This document shows positions 26,283 to 35,821 of a stretch of 64,000 nucleotides of DNA, piece by piece. This stretch comes from Alphaproteobacteria bacterium. GTDB lineage: Bacteria; Pseudomonadota; Alphaproteobacteria; Bin95. The notes under the pieces are model-generated. The model saw nothing but the letters and a program-made list of their open reading frames with translations. It was not told the DNA's origin and did no database searches. Location of the stretch: positions 169,966 to 233,965 of the forward strand of contig JAJEIH010000014.1 in NCBI GenBank assembly GCA_022827685.1, in the 5' to 3' direction. A program made the translations under genes and the position numbers. Every line of letters begins with the position of its first letter. Position 1 is the stretch's first letter.

Positions 26283-26455
26283 TACGCGCGGACGACATTT
26301 ACGCGGCCCTGGTGGACGCCCACCGGGGGCTGGACGAGGCGGAAAGCCGGAGGCTCGATGCGCGCCTCATCCTGCTGCTGGCCAATGAAGTCGCCGACGC
26401 TGAACGGGTGCTCGCGCTGATCGAGGAAGCGCGCGCCGCGGGCGGCGATTCCTGA
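26279..26455 (+). CDS. DUF2783 small protein
   Basis: A 58-residue helical protein (MIRADDIYAAL...LDEAESRRLDARLILLLANEVADAERV). The start ATG overlaps the TGA of the monooxygenase gene, which fixes the frame. Such short DUF2783 proteins are typically encoded directly after FAD aromatic monooxygenases; the role is not established and may be as a stabilising subunit. It is convergent with the fatty acid hydroxylase gene (6 bp). Confidence 0.85.
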   Translation: MIRADDIYAALVDAHRGLDEAESRRLDARLILLLANEVADAERVLALIEEARAAGGDS

Positions 26456-26461
26456 AGCGGG

Positions 26462-27313
26462 TCAGGCGGACCCGTCGCCGTCCTGACGCCGGTCAGTCGT
26501 CGCGTCTTCCTCGTCCTTCCGCAGCGGCTGGAGCAGCATTCTGTGCAGGTGCAAATCTTCGCGCCTCCGAAACCTGTCGAGGCCGATTGTCATCCCTTCA
26601 TGCCCCAGATACGGCTGCGCCCGGTAGGTGCCGAACAGGCGGTCCCACCAGGGAAGGTTGAAACCGAAATTGCTGTCTGTCTCGGCGGGAATGTCGGAAT
26701 GATGCACCCGGTGCATGTCCGGCGTGACGACGATCCATCGCAGCATGCGGTCCAGCCATGCCGGCATCCGCAAATTGCCGTGATTGAACATCGAGGTCGC
26801 GTTCAACAGGATTTCGAAAACCAGCACCGCCGCCGCCGGCGCGCCGATGAGGGCGACTGTGGCGAGCTTGATTGCCAGAGAGACAAGGATTTCGACCGGA
26901 TGGAACCGCGCCCCGGTGGTGACATCGAAGTCGAGGTCGGCGTGGTGCATGCGGTGCAGCCGCCAGAGCGCGGGCACGGCATGGAACACCACATGCTGAA
27001 GATAGATTGCCAGATCGAGAACGACGACCGCGAGCGCGACTTCGAGCCAGAATGGCAATTCGACGAGATTGAGAAGGCCCCAGCCACGGCTTTCGGCAAT
27101 GACGGCCAATGCGACCGGAACCAGCGGGACGAGAAGCCACACCAGCGCCGTGTTCAACGCCGCCAGGCCCAGATTGGCATACCAGCGCAGCCAGCGCGGC
27201 TGGGCGAGCCGCCTGCGCGGCCGGGCAAGCTCCCACAAGGCCACAAGGACAAAAATGCCGAAGAAGAACCCCAACCGGATCGCCGCTTCGCCAGTCTCGC
27301 CAAGCTCCGGCAT
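26462..27313 (-). CDS. Sterol desaturase/fatty acid hydroxylase superfamily membrane protein
   Basis: A 283-residue membrane di-iron protein. Hydrophobic helices lie near residues 12-30, 45-70 and 85-105. Histidine clusters are HVVFHAVPALWRLHRMHHAD, HGNLRMP and HRVHHSDIPAETDSN, followed by WWDRLFGTY, the signature of the family. The family hydroxylates or desaturates lipid acyl chains, sterols or carotenoids. The substrate is unknown. No dedicated reductase or cytochrome adjoins it. Confidence 0.9.
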   Translation of the reverse strand: MPELGETGEAAIRLGFFFGIFVLVALWELARPRRRLAQPRWLRWYANLGLAALNTALVWLLVPLVPVALAVIAESRGWGLLNLVELPFWLEVALAVVVLDLAIYLQHVVFHAVPALWRLHRMHHADLDFDVTTGARFHPVEILVSLAIKLATVALIGAPAAAVLVFEILLNATSMFNHGNLRMPAWLDRMLRWIVVTPDMHRVHHSDIPAETDSNFGFNLPWWDRLFGTYRAQPYLGHEGMTIGLDRFRRREDLHLHRMLLQPLRKDEEDATTDRRQDGDGSA

Positions 27314-27419
27314 TCCTCAACCTCGACGAGCGGTTGTCCGAGCGGGCGACCTCACGTTGCTACCCACGCCCTGCATGCGATTCAGGGTACCAGACGGACC
27401 GGTCCTGCACGATGCCGGG

Positions 27420-28670
27420 CTAGCCGACAGGTTTGTCCTCGGCGTCGAATCGCTCGGGCGCGGGATCTACGATGCGGGGGCCGCCGGGCGCGATCTCGAA
27501 TATGGCGAGCGCCCGCTGTATAGCGCCGTCCGGTCGGAACCGGAAAAAGCCGCCCGCGCCGAAGAAGCCGTCCGGGGCGGTAAGCGCTGTGGCATCCAGC
27601 GCGCCACCGCGCCGGTTCTCCGCCAGCATGGCGGCTATGGCGGTCGCATCGTAGGCGAGACCGGCCAGGCGGGGCGGCGGGGCGCCGTAAACGGCCTCGT
27701 AGCGGCGGGAGAAGAGGTTGAACGCTTCCGGCGGCGGGCCGGCATACCACGCTCCAACGAGACTCGGCTCGTCAAGCGGAAGCCGGTCGGGCCTGACGCC
27801 CGTCGCCAGATAGCGCGCCTTATTCGGGTCTATCCCGTGAAAGGCGAGCAGCGCCGCCGTCGAACGCAGCGCCTCGCCCTCGGCGGCGATCAGCACGGCG
27901 TCGAAAGGCGGGGGCCGTTCATCGGTCTCCGGCGTGCGTTTGGCCGGAGCGCCGGCGAACACGCGCACCCGCTCGGACAGCGCCTTCGCGTCGAGCCCGG
28001 GAGAGATGGTGCCGCTGCGGACCACGGCAACGCCGTGCCTGCCGGCTGCGCGCTCGGCGGCCCGGATCGCGTAGCGGCCGAATTCCGTGTCGTAGGCAAG
28101 CAAGGCCAGCCGCTTCCGGCCTTCGGAAGCGGCATGGCCCACGAGCCGCTCCACCTCGTCTTCCGGCAAGGGACCGAAAAGCCACACACCCGGCCTGAGC
28201 GCCGCGCGGTCGTTCGAGAAGGCGAAGACAGGCAGCGACCGCGCACGCACCGCTTCGGCCGCCGCCGATACATTCGAGCCGAAAATCGGGCCGAGCATCG
28301 CTCCGGCGCCGCGCTGCACGGACTGCCGGGCCGCCTCGACCGCGCCGGCCGGGTTCCCCCGGGTATCCAGCGGGATCAGCACGAAGTCCTCGCCCGCGGC
28401 GTCGTAGAGCGCTAATTGGGCCGCGTTCAGCATGGCTGCGCCGAACTCCGCATGGCGGCCGGAAAACGGCGCCAGCAGCGCCGCGCGGAATATCGGCGGC
28501 GAAGAAGGAGCGGATACCGGCGCTTGCGGCTTCGGAGCAGGCGGGACGGCCGCCGGCGCTTTCGCGGGGGGCTTCGGCAGGCTAGGCTTGCCTGTTCCCG
28601 AGTGCTGGCAGGCGGCAACCGCCATGCCGAGCAGCGCGAAAGAGGCGTAGCGCCAGTATGCCGTGTTCAC
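27420..28670 (-). CDS. LpoA-like penicillin-binding-protein activator lipoprotein
   Basis: About 416 residues. GTG start preceded by GGAGG at a 6-nt spacing. Residues 1-20 form a lipoprotein signal with lipobox AVAAC. A Pro/Ala linker (residues about 25-55) leads to a periplasmic-binding-like fold (IFRAALLAPFSGRHAEFGAAMLN, LGPIFGSNVSAAAEAV) like LpoA/leucine-binding proteins. In gammaproteobacteria LpoA activates PBP1A in peptidoglycan synthesis; the alphaproteobacterial homologue may act likewise in the outer membrane or bind a small ligand. It diverges from rsmI, the common LpoA/rsmI order. Confidence 0.85.
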   Translation of the reverse strand: MNTAYWRYASFALLGMAVAACQHSGTGKPSLPKPPAKAPAAVPPAPKPQAPVSAPSSPPIFRAALLAPFSGRHAEFGAAMLNAAQLALYDAAGEDFVLIPLDTRGNPAGAVEAARQSVQRGAGAMLGPIFGSNVSAAAEAVRARSLPVFAFSNDRAALRPGVWLFGPLPEDEVERLVGHAASEGRKRLALLAYDTEFGRYAIRAAERAAGRHGVAVVRSGTISPGLDAKALSERVRVFAGAPAKRTPETDERPPPFDAVLIAAEGEALRSTAALLAFHGIDPNKARYLATGVRPDRLPLDEPSLVGAWYAGPPPEAFNLFSRRYEAVYGAPPPRLAGLAYDATAIAAMLAENRRGGALDATALTAPDGFFGAGGFFRFRPDGAIQRALAIFEIAPGGPRIVDPAPERFDAEDKPVG

Positions 28671-29584
28671 GACCCGCCTCCGACGAAGCAACCGGGCGCG
28701 AAGCTAACCCTCCCGGCCCGGCGCGTAAAGCGTCGGGCGACCCGAAGGGGCGCCTGCCGGCGGGCCTCTATCTGGTGGCGACGCCGATCGGCAATGCACG
28801 CGACATCACGCTCCGCACTCTCGACATTCTTGCCGCCGCCGATCTCGTTGCCTGCGAGGACACGCGCGTAACCCGCCGCCTCCTTCAGATTCACGGTCTG
28901 AAGGCGCACCTCACCGCCTATCACGACCACAATGCGGAGCGGGTGCGGCCGAAACTCATTGCCGCCATCCGAGCAGGAAAGGCCGTGGCGCTGGCGAGCG
29001 ACGCGGGGATGCCGCTCGTCTCGGACCCCGGTTTCGGCCTTGTGCGCGCGGTCCGGGCGGAGGGCCTGGCCGTGACTTCGGCGCCGGGGGCGAATGCGGC
29101 GCTGACGGCCTTGCAGCTTTCGGGCCTGGCGCCGGACCGGTTCGGCTTCCTGGGCTTTCTGCCGGCGAAACGCCCGGCTCGCCGGCGTGCGCTCGCGCCC
29201 TGGGCCGAAACACCGGCAACGCTGATTGTCTATGAAGCGGGAACGCGGCTCGCGGCCTGCCTGGCGGACATGGCGGCAGTGCTGGGCGCGCGCGGGGCCG
29301 CAATCGCGCGCGAACTCACGAAACGCCATGAGGAGGTCGTTCGCGGCACGCTCGACGAGCTTGCGGCGCGCTATGCCGGGTCCGGGCCGCCGAAAGGCGA
29401 AATCGTCATTGTCGTCGGGCCGCCTGCGGAGGCGGCGCCCGCCGAGATTCCCGATGCACTGCTCGCGGAACGGATCGCGGCGCTCGGCCTTTCGCGCGCG
29501 GCGGGCGAGTTGGCGGCGGTTTCGGGGCGGCCCCGGCGCGACCTCTACCGGCGCGGACTCGAGCTGCTTGCCCGCGACCGGTGA
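28658..29584 (+). CDS. rsmI: 16S rRNA (cytidine-1402-2'-O)-methyltransferase
   Basis: A 308-residue tetrapyrrole-methylase-fold RNA methyltransferase. Family motifs: GLYLVATPIGNARDITLRTLD, CEDTRVTRRLL, ALASDAGMPLVSDPG, APGANAALTAL and the C-terminal RELTKRHEEVVRGTL. It methylates C1402 of 16S rRNA in the decoding centre. The ATG at 28658 leaves a roughly 33-residue N-terminal tail and makes the gene overlap the divergent LpoA gene by 13 bp; no later start precedes the first conserved block. First gene of the rsmI-yraN-SirB1 chain. Confidence 0.95.
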   Translation: MPCSRPASDEATGREANPPGPARKASGDPKGRLPAGLYLVATPIGNARDITLRTLDILAAADLVACEDTRVTRRLLQIHGLKAHLTAYHDHNAERVRPKLIAAIRAGKAVALASDAGMPLVSDPGFGLVRAVRAEGLAVTSAPGANAALTALQLSGLAPDRFGFLGFLPAKRPARRRALAPWAETPATLIVYEAGTRLAACLADMAAVLGARGAAIARELTKRHEEVVRGTLDELAARYAGSGPPKGEIVIVVGPPAEAAPAEIPDALLAERIAALGLSRAAGELAAVSGRPRRDLYRRGLELLARDR

Positions 29585-29945
29585 CAGCCGCGGCCGCCGG
29601 GCCGAGCGCATTGCGGCCCTGCGGCTGCGTCTTGCGGGCTACCGCGTGCTGGCGCGCCGCTACAGGACCCCGGTTGGTGAGATCGACCTGGTCGCGCGGC
29701 GCGGCCGGCGCCTGGTCATGGTGGAGGTCAAGGCGCGCCCGACCGAGGCGCTGGCGCGGCAGGCGGTGCCCCAACGCCAGCGTCATCGCATCGCAATGGC
29801 CGCGCGGAATTTCCTTGCGGCCAATCCCCGCTACCGCGACTGGCCCGTCCGGTTCGATGTCATTGCCGTGGTGCCGGGGCGGCTGCCCATCGTGATCCCC
29901 GACGCCTGGAGGGATGGGGACAGCCGCCCCGGGCGGGTCGCATGA
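29568..29945 (+). CDS. UPF0102 protein, YraN family (predicted endonuclease-like)
   Basis: A 125-residue protein starting with TTG inside the end of rsmI; the frame then reads SRGRRAERIAALRLRLAGYRVL, TPVGEIDLVARRGRRLVMVEVKA, the core of the UPF0102/YraN family. GEIDL and VEVKA are the acidic and lysine residues of a PD-(D/E)xK nuclease-like site. YraN works with LpoA/RsmI neighbours in many genomes but its function is unknown. The stop overlaps the SirB1 start by 4 bp. Confidence 0.88.
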   Translation: MPATGDSRGRRAERIAALRLRLAGYRVLARRYRTPVGEIDLVARRGRRLVMVEVKARPTEALARQAVPQRQRHRIAMAARNFLAANPRYRDWPVRFDVIAVVPGRLPIVIPDAWRDGDSRPGRVA

Positions 29946-30721
29946 CCCCGGCGGAAGCCGAGCTCCGCCGGATCGGCGAAGGTGGCGAAGAGCCGTTCGA
30001 CATCGGCGAAGCGGCCCTGCTGCTCGGCTCCTTCGACCGGCCTGGCGTGCCGCTGGACCGCTACCGCGCGCATTTCGACGAACTGGCGGAAGCGGCCGGA
30101 AGTCCGGATCGCCTTGCCGACACGCTCGGCGGCGCGTTCGGCTATACGGGCGACCGTGCAACCTATGACGACCTGCAGAACGCCAATCTCCTGCGCGTGA
30201 TCGACCGTCGCCGAGGCCTGCCGGTCGCGCTCGGCATCCTCTATATGGCGGTGGGGCGGCGGCTTGGCGCCCATGTCGAGGGGCTCGACTTTCCCGGCCA
30301 CTTCCTCATCCGGGTGGACAGGACGGAGATCGTCGATCCGTTCGAACGGGGCGCGGCGCGGGATCCGCCGGCGCTCAGGCAGCTGCTCAAGGCGGCCTAC
30401 GGCGCTTCGGCGGAGCTCGAAGCGGCGCATTTCCGCACGGCCGCGGACCGCAGCGTCCTGCTGAGGCTGCAGAACAATATCCGCCTGCGCCTCGCGCGCC
30501 GCCGGCAGTTCGAAACGGCGCTCGCCGTGCTCGAGCGCATGACCTGGATCGCGCCCGGCCTTGCGGAACTGATGCGCGAGCGGGCGATGCTGGAAGCCGC
30601 GCTCGGCCGCTTCAAGGGCGCGGTCGAGAGCCTGGAACGCTATATCGCGATGGAACCCGCCGACGGCGCCCGGCTCGAAGCCGCGACCCTGATCCAGCGC
30701 TTCCGCGCCCGCCTCAACTGA
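29942..30721 (+). CDS. SirB1/transglutaminase-like protein with TPR repeats
   Basis: A 259-residue protein. The first half (to about residue 165) is a SirB1-type transglutaminase-like domain (CysHisAsp-style fold), with NANLLRVIDRRRGLPVALGI and GLDFPGHFLIRV, but the expected catalytic cysteine is not seen. The second half is made of two TPR-like helical repeats. Its function is unknown; it is often found after yraN. Coupled to yraN by a 4-bp ATGA overlap. Confidence 0.85.
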   Translation: MTPAEAELRRIGEGGEEPFDIGEAALLLGSFDRPGVPLDRYRAHFDELAEAAGSPDRLADTLGGAFGYTGDRATYDDLQNANLLRVIDRRRGLPVALGILYMAVGRRLGAHVEGLDFPGHFLIRVDRTEIVDPFERGAARDPPALRQLLKAAYGASAELEAAHFRTAADRSVLLRLQNNIRLRLARRRQFETALAVLERMTWIAPGLAELMRERAMLEAALGRFKGAVESLERYIAMEPADGARLEAATLIQRFRARLN

Positions 30722-30809
30722 CGGGGCGGTGCGCAACCCCGTGCGCGGCGGAATGGGGCGCGATATGATGCGCGGGCGTTCTGCATTTCCCGGACCGGAT
30801 TCCTGACCC

Positions 30810-31778
30810 ATGACCCTCGCCGTCGCCGTCCAGATGGACCCTATCGAGAGCGTCGATATCGACGCCGACAGCACCTTTGCGCTCTGCCTGGAGGCCCAGG
30901 CGCGCGGCTATTCGCTGTTCCACTACCTGCCGGACGCGCTGGTCTTCCGGGACGGGCGGCTGACGGCCCGCGGCCGGCCGATGACGCTCCAGCGCGAGAG
31001 AGGCCGCCATGCTACGCTTGGTGCGCCGGAGACAGTGGACCTGGCGGGCGTCGATGTCGTGATGATGCGCCAGGACCCGCCCTTCGACATGTCCTACATC
31101 ACCGCGACCCATCTGCTGGAGCACATCCACCCCGGGACGCTGGTGGTGAACGACCCGGCTTCCGTGCGCAATGCGCCCGAGAAGCTGTTCGTCACCCATT
31201 TCGAAGGCGTGATGCCGCCGACCCTGATTACGCGCGACGAGGCGGAGATCGCGGCCTTCCGCGAGGAGCACCGCGACATCATCCTGAAGCCGCTGTTCGG
31301 AAACGGGGGCGCCGGCGTCTTCCACCTGCGCGAGGATGACGAGAATCTGAACGCGCTGGTCGAAATGTTCCTGACGTCTTCAAGGGACCCCATCATCGCG
31401 CAACGCTACCTGCCGGAAGTGCGCGAAGGCGACAAGCGCATCATTCTTGTTGAGGGCGAGGCCGTCGGTGCCATCAACCGCATTCCGGCGGCCGGCGAAT
31501 CCCGCGCCAACATGCATGTCGGCGGCAGGCCGGTGCAGAGCGACCTGACGCCGCGCGAAACCGAGATCTGCGAGGTCATCGGCCCGGCGCTGCGGGAGCG
31601 TGGGCTCACCTTCGTCGGCATAGACGTCATCGGCGGCTATCTCACCGAGATCAACGTCACCTCGCCGACCGGCATCCAGGAGATCGAGCGCTTCGACGGC
31701 GTGCGGATCGCCGCGCTCATCTGGGACGCGATCGAGGGGCGCCTTGCGGGGCAGGGTGGCGAGGGGCCGGTGCGGTGA
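30810..31778 (+). CDS. gshB: Glutathione synthetase
   Basis: A 322-residue ATP-grasp enzyme. Sites visible: [19 protein letters not shown], the ATP-grasp loop [12 protein letters not shown], and [19 protein letters not shown]. It joins gamma-glutamylcysteine and glycine with ATP. The gene order rsmI-yraN-gshB is typical of proteobacteria. Its stop overlaps the GTG start of comM. Confidence 0.96.
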   Translation: MTLAVAVQMDPIESVDIDADSTFALCLEAQARGYSLFHYLPDALVFRDGRLTARGRPMTLQRERGRHATLGAPETVDLAGVDVVMMRQDPPFDMSYITATHLLEHIHPGTLVVNDPASVRNAPEKLFVTHFEGVMPPTLITRDEAEIAAFREEHRDIILKPLFGNGGAGVFHLREDDENLNALVEMFLTSSRDPIIAQRYLPEVREGDKRIILVEGEAVGAINRIPAAGESRANMHVGGRPVQSDLTPRETEICEVIGPALRERGLTFVGIDVIGGYLTEINVTSPTGIQEIERFDGVRIAALIWDAIEGRLAGQGGEGPVR

Positions 31779-33289
31779 GCGGCCGTCCGGCGGTCGCACA
31801 TGTCGCGACGGTCGCCTTCGACGGCATCGAGGTGCGTGAGGTCGATGTCCAGGTGCATCTCGGCAGCGGGCTTGCCGCGTTCAATGTCGTCGGCCTGCCG
31901 GACAAGGCGGTAGCGGAAAGCCGCGAGCGGGTGCGGGCGGCGCTCGCCGCCATCGGCCTCGGGCTGCCGGCGGAGCGCATCACCGTCAATCTCGCCCCGG
32001 CCGACCTCCAGAAGGAAGGCAGCCATTTCGACCTGCCTATCGCGCTCGGACTGCTGGCGGCGATGGGAGCCGTGCAGGCCGAGGACATTGCAGGCCACGT
32101 TGCGCTCGGCGAACTCGGCCTCGACGGCGCGCTCACCGAAGTCGCGGGCGTGTTGTCCGCCGCCATGTCGGCGGTGGAGTCGCGCCGCGGCCTGATCTGC
32201 CCCGCCGGCAACGGGCCGGAAGCTGCCTGGGCCGGCGATCTCGAAGTCCTGGCGCCCAAGACGCTGCTCGCATTGCTCAACCATTTCCGGGGCCGGCAGG
32301 TGCTGGCGCCGCCCGAGCCCGGCGAAATCGCCCCGGAGGCGGACACGCTCGACCTCCACGACATCAAGGGACAGGAGACCGCCAAGCGGGCGCTGGAGAT
32401 CGCGGCGGCGGGCGGCCACAACCTGCTCTTTTCAGGGCCACCGGGCGCGGGCAAGTCGATGCTGGCGGCCCGCCTGCCGGGCGTGCTGCCGCCGCTCCAG
32501 CCGGCCGAGGCGCTGGAGGTGTCGAGGATTCACAGCGCCGCCGGCGCGCTGGAAGCCGGGCGTATACCGCGCCGGCGTCCCTTCCGCGACCCGCACCATT
32601 CCTCGTCGATGACCGCGTTGGTCGGCGGCGGGCAACGCGCTGCGCCGGGGGAGATTTCGTTGGCGCATCGCGGCGTGCTGTTCCTTGACGAGCTGCCCGA
32701 ATTCGTCCGCCCTGCGCTGGAGGCGCTCAGGCAGCCCTTGGAAGTCGGCAGGGTGACGATCGCGCGCGCCAACCGGCATGTCGTTTATCCGGCCCGCTTC
32801 CAGCTCGTGGCCGCGATGAACCCCTGCCGCTGCGGCCATATCGACGAACCGGACCGCGCCTGCAACCGCGCGCCGCGCTGCGCGGCGGATTACCGCCGCC
32901 GCCTTTCCGGCCCGCTGCTGGACCGCTTCGACCTGTTCGTGGATGTGCCGCGCGTCGCGGCTGCAGACCTGGCGCTGCCGCCGCCGGCGGAGAGCAGCCG
33001 CCATGTCGCGGCCCGCGTCGAGGAGGCGCGCGAAAAGCAGACGGCGCGTTATGGAGAGCCCGCCCTGAACGGGGATATAGATGGTGCGCGGCTCGCCGAG
33101 GCGGCGGCTCCGGACGAGGCGGGCGCGTCCCTCCTGCAAAGCGCAACGGAGCGGCTCAGGCTTTCGGCGCGCGGCTATCACCGCGTGCTCCGCGTGGCGC
33201 GCACGCTGGCGGACATGGATGCAAGTGGCCGGGTGGGCCGGCTGCATATCGCGGAGGCGCTGAGCTACCGCCAGGGGCTGGCGGGTTGA
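31775..33289 (+). CDS. YifB/ComM-type magnesium-chelatase-like AAA+ ATPase
   Basis: A 504-residue protein. N-terminal chelatase-like domain ([28 protein letters not shown]), Walker [30 protein letters not shown]alker B region and Arg-finger/sensor regions, then NPCRCGH and a second cysteine pair CNRAPRC that look like a zinc site. ComM promotes branch migration of integrating DNA during natural transformation, but whether this strain is competent is not shown. GTG start coupled to gshB. Confidence 0.92.
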   Translation: MSGRPAVAHVATVAFDGIEVREVDVQVHLGSGLAAFNVVGLPDKAVAESRERVRAALAAIGLGLPAERITVNLAPADLQKEGSHFDLPIALGLLAAMGAVQAEDIAGHVALGELGLDGALTEVAGVLSAAMSAVESRRGLICPAGNGPEAAWAGDLEVLAPKTLLALLNHFRGRQVLAPPEPGEIAPEADTLDLHDIKGQETAKRALEIAAAGGHNLLFSGPPGAGKSMLAARLPGVLPPLQPAEALEVSRIHSAAGALEAGRIPRRRPFRDPHHSSSMTALVGGGQRAAPGEISLAHRGVLFLDELPEFVRPALEALRQPLEVGRVTIARANRHVVYPARFQLVAAMNPCRCGHIDEPDRACNRAPRCAADYRRRLSGPLLDRFDLFVDVPRVAAADLALPPPAESSRHVAARVEEAREKQTARYGEPALNGDIDGARLAEAAAPDEAGASLLQSATERLRLSARGYHRVLRVARTLADMDASGRVGRLHIAEALSYRQGLAG

Positions 33290-33297
33290 CGGTCGTC

Positions 33298-33963
33298 CTA
33301 CCGGCCGAGCGTTTCCAGATAGAGCGGGTCGGCAAGGTCGATGGCAGGGCCGTTGCTGTAAAACACCCAGCCCCGCACGCGGACGCGCTGTCCTTCCAGC
33401 AATGCCGGCGGGAAGGCGCGCGAGATGCGGCCACGCTTCAGGTAGATGGTGAAGTCTTCGCGCCAGTCACCACCGAAATTGACGAAACTGCTGCGGAAAC
33501 CGCGTGTGACCGACAGGACGCGCCCCTCCACAATGGCGAAGCGGTCGAGAACCGTCCCTGCGCGCTCGGCGGAAACCGGGCGCACTTCCGGCCGCGCGGT
33601 CCAGAGCCCGGGTTCGGACAACCGCGCCTGGCGTTCCAGCCGGAGCAGGGCAAGCGCACGGTCGCGCGATATGAGCGGCGGCGCCACCACGGCGAGGCCG
33701 CGCGCGACCAGCTCCCGCTGCAGCCAGAGCGATCCGGAGAACACATGCGCAAGGCGCCGGCCGTGCCGGTCGAGGCGGGCCGGCTCGGGCTCGTAGCGGA
33801 GGCCGGGCCGGGCCAGAAAGGCCGCGACAAAGGGTTCAGCGCCTTCGAGCAGGCGCACGTCGGCGGGTTTCAGATTGCCCGCGTCCCCAAAGGCGGGGCC
33901 GGCGAGCAATACGAGCAGCAGGGTGGGCAAATGGCGCAGCATGGGCGTCTGGAAGCCTTGCAT
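33298..33963 (-). CDS. Secreted thermonuclease-fold protein, probably non-catalytic
   Basis: A 221-residue protein with a Sec signal (LLLVLLAGPAFG, residues about 8-24). Residues 40-115 resemble the second half of staphylococcal-nuclease-like domains: ARLDRHGRRLAHVFSGSLW and LVARGLAVVAPP. The rest (from about 125) is an OB-fold-like beta domain (VEGRVLSVTRGFRSSFVNFG). The N-terminal part carrying the nuclease's catalytic arginine, aspartates and glutamate is not seen. A non-nuclease role is likely. The start at 33963 is preferred to the internal 33942; both precede the signal core. Confidence 0.72.
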   Translation of the reverse strand: MQGFQTPMLRHLPTLLLVLLAGPAFGDAGNLKPADVRLLEGAEPFVAAFLARPGLRYEPEPARLDRHGRRLAHVFSGSLWLQRELVARGLAVVAPPLISRDRALALLRLERQARLSEPGLWTARPEVRPVSAERAGTVLDRFAIVEGRVLSVTRGFRSSFVNFGGDWREDFTIYLKRGRISRAFPPALLEGQRVRVRGWVFYSNGPAIDLADPLYLETLGR

Positions 33964-33985
33964 GGCGGTCGCTAAGGTTCTGCGG

Positions 33986-34954
33986 ATGGACGGGCGTACA
34001 GATCTATTCCCGGCGATAGAAGCGGCTGAGAGCGGCATGCTGCCGCTGGACGACGGCCATGTCATGTATTGGGAGGAGGCCGGCAGCCCGGGCGGCCTGC
34101 CGGTTCTGTTCCTGCATGGCGGGCCCGGAGCCGGCTGCACGCCGGCCTATCGGCGCTTCTTCGACCCCGCGGCCTACCGGATTCTGCTGTTCGACCAGCG
34201 CGGCGCCGGGCGCTCCACGCCGGGCGCGGAGACCCACGCCAACACGACGCAACATCTCATCCGCGACATCGAGACGCTGCGCCGGCATCTGTCGGTGGAC
34301 CGGTGGCTTGTGTTCGGCGGCTCCTGGGGCAGCACGCTCGCGCTTGCTTACGGGCAGGCGCATCCCGAACGGTGCCTCGGCTTTGTGCTGCGCGGCGTGT
34401 TTCTCGGGCGGCGGGCGGAAATCGACTGGTTCCTGCACGGCATGGGCACCTTCTTCCCAGAAGCGCACCGGGCGTTTCTCGCACCGATCCCGAAGGAGGA
34501 GCGCGGCGCCGGCCTGCTGGCCGCCTACCACCGCCGGCTGACGGACCCGGACCCCCGCGTCCACCTGCCCGCCGCGCGCGCCTGGTCGCGCTACGAGAGC
34601 GCTTGTTCGGCGTTGAGGCCCGGCCCGGCTGACACGGCCGCGGTAGCCGGGGACCGCGCCGCCCTCGGCCTCGCGCGCCTGGAGGCGCACTATTTCATGA
34701 ACGGCCTGTTCCTCCGGGACGGCCAGCTCCTCGACGATCTCCACCGCATCGAAGGCCTGCCGGCGACCATCGTTCAGGGCCGATACGATGTCGTTTGCCC
34801 GATTGCGACCGCGGACGAGCTGGCGCGCGCCTGGCCGGCTGCGGAATATGTTCCGGTGCCGGAAGCCGGCCATTCCGCTATGGAATTCGGCATTCGCGCG
34901 GCCCTGGTCGCCGCGACTGAACGGTTGAAATACCGCCTCGCCGCCATGGCGTGA
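33986..34954 (+). CDS. pip: Prolyl aminopeptidase
   Basis: A 322-residue alpha/beta hydrolase. HGGPGAGCTPAYRRFFDP oxyanion region, nucleophile FGGSWGSTLALAYGQAHPE, acid DVVCP and histidine EAGHSAME. The GGSWGS box and length match proline iminopeptidases, which cleave N-terminal proline. AAGG precedes the ATG. It diverges from the nuclease-fold gene over 22 bp. Confidence 0.94.
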   Translation: MDGRTDLFPAIEAAESGMLPLDDGHVMYWEEAGSPGGLPVLFLHGGPGAGCTPAYRRFFDPAAYRILLFDQRGAGRSTPGAETHANTTQHLIRDIETLRRHLSVDRWLVFGGSWGSTLALAYGQAHPERCLGFVLRGVFLGRRAEIDWFLHGMGTFFPEAHRAFLAPIPKEERGAGLLAAYHRRLTDPDPRVHLPAARAWSRYESACSALRPGPADTAAVAGDRAALGLARLEAHYFMNGLFLRDGQLLDDLHRIEGLPATIVQGRYDVVCPIATADELARAWPAAEYVPVPEAGHSAMEFGIRAALVAATERLKYRLAAMA

Positions 34955-34973
34955 CCGCACCGCCGTGAGCCGC

Positions 34974-35672
34974 TCAATATTCGTCGCGGCGGCGCACCCA
35001 GGTCATCGGGAATGGCAGGTCCTGCTCGTTACGGCCCTTCGGCACGATGTCGAGAAGCTGGTAGGCGGCGTTCATCGGGTCCAGCCCGCGCGAGTAGCAG
35101 GAATAGGTGTGAAAGATGCGCCCGGCCGCATCCTTGCAGAACACGCTGAGCCCGGGCGCCTCGCTGCCGCGCATGGCGGTTTCGCGGTAGTTGTACATGA
35201 CCGGCCCCGCCGCGAGCGCCTCCTCGTCGAAGGAAACGCCGAAATCCCGGTTGAAACCGCTGTGCAGCGAGGAAACCCAGGGGAAGCGCCAGCCCATGCG
35301 GTCGCGATAGGCGAGAAGCGGGGCAAGCGGCGCGCGCGACACGGCCGCGAAAGCAACGTCCCGCGCCGCCAGATGGACGACCATCGGGTCATAGCCGTCA
35401 GCCCAGAAGGAGCAGCTCGGGCAGCCCGCCTCCCAGTCCGGCCCGAACATGAAATGCGAGACGACGAGCTGGCTGCTTTCGCCGAACAGGTCAGCGAGGC
35501 GGATCTCGCCGGCTTCGCTCTCGAAGCGATAGTCCGCCGTCACTTCCACCCAGGGCAATGCTCTTCGGGCAGCCGCCAGCGCATCGCGTTCGCGGGTCAG
35601 TGCCTTTTCCCGGTCGAGAAGCGCCTTGCGGGCGTCGAGCCACGCTTCGCGCGAGACAACTGGATGGTTCAT
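34974..35672 (-). CDS. DUF899 family thioredoxin-like protein
   Basis: A 232-residue DUF899 protein. MNHPVVSREAWLDARKALL start, LPWVEV, SLHSGFNRDFGV and the thioredoxin-like active site region GCPSCSFWADGYD (CPSC). Family role is unknown; it may be a thiol redox enzyme related to AhpC/thioredoxin. AGGAAG sits 6-7 nt before the ATG at 35672; a further 17 codons upstream are possible but weakly supported. Convergent with pip. Confidence 0.88.
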   Translation of the reverse strand: MNHPVVSREAWLDARKALLDREKALTRERDALAAARRALPWVEVTADYRFESEAGEIRLADLFGESSQLVVSHFMFGPDWEAGCPSCSFWADGYDPMVVHLAARDVAFAAVSRAPLAPLLAYRDRMGWRFPWVSSLHSGFNRDFGVSFDEEALAAGPVMYNYRETAMRGSEAPGLSVFCKDAAGRIFHTYSCYSRGLDPMNAAYQLLDIVPKGRNEQDLPFPMTWVRRRDEY

Positions 35673-35821
35673 GCGGCGCTTCCTGTGTGCAATGTTGCGA
35701 AGTTGCTTGTACGGCTCAGGCATTTGTGCGTCAGCAGCACGAATGCTGTGCGGGGGCGGGAGCCTTGGAAAACGGGTGTGCTTTCCCTCATAATAGGAAT
35801 TATCCAGCCGGAGGACGAGTT

